DNA from: Actinomycetes bacterium
GTDB lineage: Bacteria; Actinomycetota; Actinomycetes; JAJYSQ01
Reading direction: 5' to 3'
Length of the DNA stretch: 6,397 bases
Assembly (NCBI GenBank): GCA_021793495.1
Contig: JAJYSQ010000107.1
Coordinates: 1-6,397 of the forward strand
This document shows positions 1-6,397 of the stretch, in pieces. The notes beneath the pieces were generated by a model, which ran no database searches, had not been told where the DNA came from, and saw nothing but the letters and a program-made list of their open reading frames with translations. Each line of letters begins with the position of its first letter. Positions within the stretch are counted from its first letter, which is position 1. The position numbers and the translations under genes were made by a program.

Positions 1-3000
1 CGGTGGCCTCGCCGGTGCCATGCCGGTCCGCCCACCTGGGCCACCAGGTGGTCGACGCAGGCGGCGACCGCGTCCGCCAGCAACGCCGGCACGTCGGCGT
101 ACGGGCTGTGACCCAGCGCGAGCTTTTCCCGGTTGTCCAGCCGGGCGAGCGCCGGGCGTACCGGTGAGGGTACGGCCAGCAGCAGGAGGCGACGGATGCC
201 GGTCCGCATCGACCGACCCGCCTCGTCCTGGCTGCCGACGACCCGGATGGCGACCGAGGCGCCCTCGTCGACCAGCGTGGGGAAACCGGTCAGGCGCACT
301 GAGCCCCGCTGGGAGTGCACGGTGCGCGGCAGACCCCCGGGCGGGAAGTCCAGCAGTCCGGTGCGTTCGACCCCGGGGGAGATCCGCGCGAGCTCGGTGC
401 GCACCCGCGGACGCAGCCGCTCCGTCAACGACCGAAGGTCCTTGTCCTCGCCGAGCACCCGGTGATCGGCGTCCTCGACCTGGAAGGTGGCTCGTAGGTG
501 ATCAGGGATCCGGCCGTAGTCCCAGGCGTCGACCGGGATCACCACCCCGGTGCGTTGCCGGAGCAGCTGGCCCAGGGCGTGGACCAGCGGCACCGGACCG
601 GGCTGGAGCTCGGCGAGCACCGCCCGGGCGGTGTCCGGTACCGGCACGAGCTCTCGGCGCAACCCCTTGGGCAGGGAGCGGATGAGGCTGGTGACCAGCT
701 CCTCGCGCAGCCCGGGGATCTGCCAGTCAAAACCGTCCGCGCGCACCCGGTTGAGCAGCGACACCGGGATGTGCACGGTGACCCCGTCGGCTGCCGACCC
801 CGGCTCGAACTGGTACGAAAGCTCCAGGCGCAGGTCTCCCTGGATCCAGACGTCCGGGTACGCGCCCGGATCGACCGTCTCGGCCGCGTCGGTGACCAGC
901 ATCGCGGCGGAGAAGTCCAGCAGGTCCGGGGCTTCCGCGCGTACCCGCTTCCACCAGGTGTCGAAGTGCCGGCCGGAGACCACCGTGGACCCGATCCGCT
1001 GGTCGTAGAAGTCGAACAGCGTCGCGTCGTCGACGACGATGTCTCGCCGGCGCGTCCGGTGCTCCAGCTCCTCGGCGTCGTCCAGCAGCGCCCGGTTGTC
1101 GTGGAAGAACGCGTGGCGGGTGTCCCAGTCGCCCTCGACGAGGGCGTGCTGGATGAACAGCTCGCGGCACAGCTCGGGGTCGATCGATCCGTACGCGACC
1201 CTCCGGCCGGCGACCAGGGTCAGCCCGTACAGCGTCACCCGTTCGACGGCCACCACGGCGGCCCGCCGGCGTTCCCAGTGAGGCTCGCTGTAGCTGCGCC
1301 TGACCAGGTGGGACGCCAGCTCCTCTACCCAGGAGGGCTCGACACGCGCGACGTCCCGGGCGAACAGCCGCGAGGTCTCCACGAGCTCGGCCGCCATCAC
1401 CCAGTGCGGCGGTTTCTTCGTCAGCGCCGAGCCGGGCCAGAGCAGGAACCGGGCGTTGCGCGCCCCGACGTACTCGCGGGTCGCCGGGTCCCGGTTGCCG
1501 ACGTGGGACAGCAGGCCGGTGAGGATCGAGCGGTGGATCCGGTCGGGGTCGGTCCGGGCACGGGAGAGCCCCATCCCCAGGTCCGCGGTGATGGACCGCA
1601 GCTGGGCGTACAGGTCCTGCCACTCGCGGACCCGGGCGACGTGCAGGAACTCCGCACCCATCCGACGGCGGAAGGCGCTCGACGACAAGGAGCGCCGGGA
1701 CTCCTCCAGGTACTCCCACAGGTTTAGGTACGCCAGGAAGTCCGACCCCGGGTCGGCGAACCGCCGGTGCTGGGCATCGGCGGCCTGCTGGTGCTCCACC
1801 GGGCGCAGCCGAGGGTCCTGGATCGACAGCCCGGTGGTGATCACCAGGACCTCGTGCAGGCATCCGTCGCGCTCGGCGGCCAGCACCATCCGGGCCAACC
1901 GGGGATCCAGCGGCAACGTGGCCAGCCGCCTGCCCACCGGGGTCAGCCGGGCCCTCGGGTCGCCACCCGACGGGTCGAGGGCGCCGAGCTCGGTCAGCAG
2001 CGCCACGCCGTCGGTGATCGCTCGACGGTCCGGAGGGTCCAGGAACGGGAACCCGGCGATGTCGTCGATGCCGATCGCGCTCATCGCCAGGATCACCGAG
2101 GCGAGGTTCGTGCGCTGGACCTCCGGCTCGGTGAACGCGGGCCGGGAGGCGAAGTCCTCCTCGGCGTACAGCCGGATGCAGATGCCCTCCGAGGTGCGCC
2201 CGCACCGTCCCGCCCGCTGCTGGGCCGAAGCCTGGGAGATCGGTTCGATCGGCAGTCGTTGCACCTTCAGGCGGTGGCTGTACCGGGAGATCCGCGCGGT
2301 CCCGGGGTCCACCACGTACCGGATCCCCGGGACGGTCAACGAGGTCTCGGCCACGTTGGTGGCGAGCACGATCCGCCGACCGTGGTGGGGGGCGAACACC
2401 GCGTGCTGCTCGGCGGCGGACAGGCGGGCGTACAGCGGCAGCACCTCGGTGCCCGCCAGCCGTCGGTCCCGCAGCGCCTCGGCGGTGTCCCGGATCTCCC
2501 GTTCCCCGCTGAGGAACACCAGGATGTCCCCCGGACCTTCGCCGACGAGCTCGTCGACCGCGTCCACGATCGCCTCGACCTGGTCGCGGTCGACGGGTGC
2601 GGGCCGGTCGGGGGCCGTGGTGTCCGGGGCCAGGGGTCGGTACCGGATCTCCACCGGGTAGGTGCGGCCGGTGACCTCGACCACCGGGGCGTCGAAGTGC
2701 CGGGCGAACCGTTCCGGGTCGATCGTGGCGGAGGTGATCACCACCTTCAGGTCTGGCCGGCGCGGCAGCAGCCGGGTCAGGTGCCCCAGGATGACGTCGA
2801 TGTTCAGGCTGCGCTCGTGCGCCTCGTCGACGATCAGCGTGTCGTACCGACGCAGGTCGCGGTCGTGGGCGATCTCGGCGAGCAGGATCCCGTCGGTCAT
2901 CAACCGGACCAGCGTGCGCGCACCGACCCGGTCGGTGAACCGCACCGTGTACCCGACCGCTCCGCCGAGCGGAACGCCCAGCTCCTCGGCGATCCGCTCG

Positions 3001-3419
3001 GCGACCGTACGGGCCGCGATCCGCCGGGGCTGGGTGTGCCCGATCAGCCCGCGTACGCCACGGCCGAGCTCGAGGCAGATCTTGGGCAGCTGCGTGGTCT
3101 TGCCGGAGCCGGTCGCACCGGCGACCACCACGACCTGGTGGTCGCGGATCGCGGCGAACAGGTCGTCGCGGCGCTGGCTGACCGGCAGCTCCTCCGGGTA
3201 GGTGACCAACGGCACGCCGGCGGCCCGGCGGGACAGGCGTTCTTCGGCCGTGGCGACCTCGGCGACCAGCCGGTCCATCGTGTCGGGCCCCGGACGGCCG
3301 CGCTCCCGGCCGATCAGGGTCTCCAGGTGCCGGCGCAACCGGAGCTCGTCGCCCAGCATGAGCCGGGAGATCCGCTCGCCCAGCTCGGCGAGCAGGACGG
3401 CGCGCGGCTGGCTGGGCAT
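1..3419 (-). CDS. hrpA: ATP-dependent RNA helicase HrpA (DEAH-box), C-terminal end missing at window edge
   Basis: Translating the minus strand from the ATG at 3419 gives 1,139 codons with no stop, ending in a partial codon at bases 1-2. Residues visible: Walker A GATGSGKTT (101-109), motif Ia TQPRR (129-133), DEAH (198-201), SAT (230-232), FLSGERE (302-308), TNVAETSLT (354-362) and motif VI QRAGRCGR (401-408). All catalytic helicase motifs are intact. A helicase-associated HA2 region follows (about 435-530), then an OB-fold-like region (about 632-700) and a long C-terminal part resembling DUF3418 of HrpA. Known HrpA proteins are about 1,300 residues, so roughly 150-200 residues should lie beyond base 1. 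The N-terminal segment ISRLMLGDELRLRRHL resembles the start of E. coli HrpA, supporting a start at or near 3419; an in-frame GTG 12 bases upstream (3431) is an alternative, and neither has a clear Shine-Dalgarno. The family is cytoplasmic and unwinds RNA using NTP; E. coli HrpA is linked to mRNA processing and ribosome-associated functions. It lies 67 bases downstream of kdpC in the same direction, so read-through from kdp is possible but not shown. Confidence 0.96.
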   Translation of the reverse strand, partial: MPSQPRAVLLAELGERISRLMLGDELRLRRHLETLIGRERGRPGPDTMDRLVAEVATAEERLSRRAAGVPLVTYPEELPVSQRRDDLFAAIRDHQVVVVAGATGSGKTTQLPKICLELGRGVRGLIGHTQPRRIAARTVAERIAEELGVPLGGAVGYTVRFTDRVGARTLVRLMTDGILLAEIAHDRDLRRYDTLIVDEAHERSLNIDVILGHLTRLLPRRPDLKVVITSATIDPERFARHFDAPVVEVTGRTYPVEIRYRPLAPDTTAPDRPAPVDRDQVEAIVDAVDELVGEGPGDILVFLSGEREIRDTAEALRDRRLAGTEVLPLYARLSAAEQHAVFAPHHGRRIVLATNVAETSLTVPGIRYVVDPGTARISRYSHRLKVQRLPIEPISQASAQQRAGRCGRTSEGICIRLYAEEDFASRPAFTEPEVQRTNLASVILAMSAIGIDDIAGFPFLDPPDRRAITDGVALLTELGALDPSGGDPRARLTPVGRRLATLPLDPRLARMVLAAERDGCLHEVLVITTGLSIQDPRLRPVEHQQAADAQHRRFADPGSDFLAYLNLWEYLEESRRSLSSSAFRRRMGAEFLHVARVREWQDLYAQLRSITADLGMGLSRARTDPDRIHRSILTGLLSHVGNRDPATREYVGARNARFLLWPGSALTKKPPHWVMAAELVETSRLFARDVARVEPSWVEELASHLVRRSYSEPHWERRRAAVVAVERVTLYGLTLVAGRRVAYGSIDPELCRELFIQHALVEGDWDTRHAFFHDNRALLDDAEELEHRTRRRDIVVDDATLFDFYDQRIGSTVVSGRHFDTWWKRVRAEAPDLLDFSAAMLVTDAAETVDPGAYPDVWIQGDLRLELSYQFEPGSAADGVTVHIPVSLLNRVRADGFDWQIPGLREELVTSLIRSLPKGLRRELVPVPDTARAVLAELQPGPVPLVHALGQLLRQRTGVVIPVDAWDYGRIPDHLRATFQVEDADHRVLGEDKDLRSLTERLRPRVRTELARISPGVERTGLLDFPPGGLPRTVHSQRGSVRLTGFPTLVDEGASVAIRVVGSQDEAGRSMRTGIRRLLLLAVPSPVRPALARLDNREKLALGHSPYADVPALLADAVAACVDHLVAQVGGPAWHRRGH

Positions 3420-3434
3420 ACCAGAGGTCACGAT

Positions 3435-3472
3435 ACCGGTGCGATGTCCCGCCACCGGTGCGGTGTCCCGCC
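3435..3472. repeat. 19-bp tandem direct repeat (two copies, one mismatch) in the kdpC-hrpA gap
   Basis: Two adjacent copies on the plus strand read accggtgcgatgtcccgcc (3435-3453) and accggtgcggtgtcccgcc (3454-3472), differing only at a3444 versus g3463. Each copy begins with the self-complementary hexamer ACCGGT. As a result 3435-3441 and 3453-3459 are also inverted repeats, and RNA read toward hrpA could form a 7-bp stem with an 11-base loop. The repeat ends 15 bases before the hrpA ATG and overlaps the palindrome after kdpC by five bases. It could be a paired operator, a 5' leader structure for hrpA, or a neutral slippage duplication; the sequence alone does not decide. Confidence 0.9.
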
Positions 3473-3485
3473 GGGGCCCCGGCGG
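3468..3485 (-). terminator. Perfect 18-bp palindrome after kdpC, possible hairpin terminator or attenuator
   Basis: The sequence ccgccggggccccggcgg is perfectly self-complementary and starts one base past the kdpC stop codon. In RNA it would form a 7-bp stem of only G:C pairs closed by a GGCC loop. There is no following U-tract in the direction of transcription, so it is not a canonical intrinsic terminator. High-GC actinobacteria are thought to use U-less hairpins at times, so partial termination or protection of the kdp mRNA 3' end is plausible. A protein-binding palindrome is an alternative. The structure is certain; the function is inferred. Confidence 0.4.
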
Positions 3486-3486
3486 T

Positions 3487-4016
3487 TCAGCGCAGGGCAG
3501 CCAGTGCCTGGTTCAGCGCGAGCACGTCGACGTACGGCTCGCCGAGGAAGCCCCACTGCCGCGGGTGCACGTGCGCCTCGACCAGGGAGCGGACCGTGGC
3601 GATCGGCAGCCCGCGCGCCTGGGCGACCATAGGCACCTGGACCAGTGCGGACGCCGGGCTGATGTCCGGGTCCAGACCGCTTCCCGAGCTGGTGACCAGC
3701 TCCTCGGTGGGGTCCACCCCCAGCCGGTGCCAGGCGAGGATCCGCGCCTTGACGTGGGCGGCGAGCACCGCGGATCGGGGGCCGAGGTTCGTGGCACCGC
3801 TGGTCATCGGGTTGTTCGCGTCTGGCCGGCCGTGGAACCACTGGGGGCCCGTCCACCGCTGGCCGATCAAGGTCGACCCGTCCGCACCGATCGAGCCGCT
3901 GGCCTGGTAGGCGAACGCCACGTGGGCGATCCCGGTGACGGCCAGCGGGTAGGCCAGCCCGCACAGCACGGCCAGCAGCACGGCGGCGACGAGCGAGCGC
4001 CGCAGCAGGGTGAGCA

Positions 4017-4017
<1 letters not shown>
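3487..4017 (-). CDS. kdpC: KdpC, accessory subunit of the K+-transporting ATPase KdpFABC
   Basis: This encodes a 176-residue protein from ATG (4017) to TGA (3487-3489). A single N-terminal hydrophobic segment (about residues 9-31) anchors it in the membrane, and the rest is expected to be extracytoplasmic, as in known KdpC. Family signatures visible are GSTLIGQ (47-53), FHGRPDA (61-67), SGATNLGP (73-80), the block SSGSGLDPDISPASA (110-124), QVPMVAQARG (127-136) and FLGEPYVDVLALN (157-169). KdpC assembles with KdpA and KdpB and is thought to stabilise the complex and support K+ delivery. The stretch between the HGRP and NLGP motifs is short compared with E. coli KdpC (190 residues), making this a compact version. 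The start overlaps the kdpB stop by one base (TGATG). The same frame stays open far upstream inside kdpB, but only the part from 4017 looks like KdpC, and a Shine-Dalgarno precedes that ATG. Confidence 0.97.
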
Positions 4018-6058
<2,041 letters not shown>

Positions 6059-6062
<4 letters not shown>

Positions 6063-6397
6063 GAGAACAACCTCCCGTGCAGGAGCTGCTCGACGATGGG
6101 CCCGAGGGACAGGGCCGGCAGGAAGGTGAGCGCCCCGATGAGCAGGATCACGCCGACCAGCAGGCCGACGAACATCGGCGTGTCGGTGCGGAACGTGCCG
6201 ACCGACGCGGGCACCGTCCCCTTCTTGGCCAACGCACCGGCCAGGGCGAGGACCGCGACGATGATGACGAACCGGCCGGCCAGCATGTCGATGCTCCCGG
6301 CGATGTCGTAGAACGCGGTGTTCGACGACAGGCCGGCGAACGCCGATCCGTTGTTGTTCCCCTGGGACAAGAAGGCGTAGAAGATCTCGGAGAATCC
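6059..6397 (-). CDS. kdpA: KdpA, K+-binding channel-like subunit, C-terminal fragment only
   Basis: The last 112 codons of kdpA enter from the right window edge and end at TGA (6059-6061). The fragment begins GFSEIFYAF and contains the motif [10 protein letters not shown] (residues 13-22 of the fragment). In known KdpA this belongs to the fourth pore loop, which contributes to the K+ selectivity filter. Two hydrophobic helices follow (about 41-57 and 75-97), separated by [12 protein letters not shown], and the C-terminal [18 protein letters not shown] is typical of the family. KdpA is a member of the superfamily of K+ transporters and carries K+ across the membrane while KdpB supplies the energy. 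Full-length KdpA is about 550-600 residues, so around four fifths of the gene is outside the window. A TTG at 6370 could be misread as a start, but the homologous sequence continues upstream of it. The kdpB start overlaps this stop by four bases. Confidence 0.97.
6070..6076 (-). promoter_or_regulatory. Ribosome binding site of kdpB, inside the end of kdpA
   Basis: GGGAGGT on the minus strand lies 7 bases before the kdpB ATG at 6062 and is a strong match to the 16S rRNA anti-Shine-Dalgarno. It supports this start and sits in the codons for the last residues of KdpA. Together with the ATGA stop/start overlap it indicates coupled translation of kdpA and kdpB. Confidence 0.8.

Noticed and set aside
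32..51. Inverted repeat CCACCTGG / CCAGGTGG with a 4-base loop
   Set aside because: It is within the hrpA coding sequence and arises from ordinary codons (His-Leu-Val-Ala-Gln-Val); no gene boundary is nearby, so a terminator or operator role is unsupported.
727..2205. A 492-codon minus-strand ORF overlapping hrpA
   Set aside because: It lies in another frame of the same strand as the hrpA reading frame, is rich in Arg, Pro, Gly and Ala, and shows no family motif. The hrpA frame covers the whole stretch with intact helicase motifs.
3429..3436. TATCGT on the minus strand as a -10 element for hrpA
   Set aside because: No convincing -35 partner at proper spacing, and the hexamer is only a partial match, so a promoter call would be guesswork.
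1767..3632. A 621-codon plus-strand ORF, with another of 409 codons at 498-1727
   Set aside because: These are antisense shadows of hrpA caused by high GC, which makes stop codons rare. Composition is low-complexity (Gly, Arg, Asp, Val, Gln) with no recognisable domain, and the first one runs through the hrpA start and into kdpC.

Overview
The window is very GC-rich (visibly about 70%), with strong G/C preference at third codon positions. Together with the protein sequences this points to a high-GC actinobacterium; the family cannot be resolved from the sequence alone. All supported genes lie on the minus strand, so the region reads from right (6397) to left (1).

Right part (6397 to 3487): the end of kdpA, a complete kdpB and a complete kdpC. 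They encode the high-affinity potassium-uptake P-type ATPase KdpABC: KdpA is the K+-selective channel-like subunit, KdpB the ATP-hydrolysing pump subunit and KdpC the small membrane-anchored accessory subunit. The genes are packed with overlapping stop and start codons (ATGA at kdpA/kdpB, TGATG at kdpB/kdpC). Each downstream start has a Shine-Dalgarno sequence inside the end of the preceding gene, as expected for a translationally coupled operon. The operon's 5' end (most of kdpA, any kdpF, the promoter) lies outside the window. The sensor/regulator pair kdpDE does not follow kdpC.

Middle (3486 to 3420): a 67-base gap holding two structures that the genes do not explain. One is an 18-bp perfect palindrome directly after the kdpC stop. 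The other is a 19-bp tandem duplication with one mismatch, placed just upstream of the next gene.

Left part (3419 to 1): one uninterrupted reading frame of 1,139 codons that runs off the window. It encodes the DEAH-box RNA helicase HrpA, lacking only its C-terminal end. Because its stop codon is outside the window, this gene is easily missed, and several long ORFs in other frames over it are shadows.

Apart from the small kdpC-hrpA gap, the region is ordinary housekeeping and stress-response content. I found no mobile element, CRISPR array, RNA gene or novel multi-gene system.
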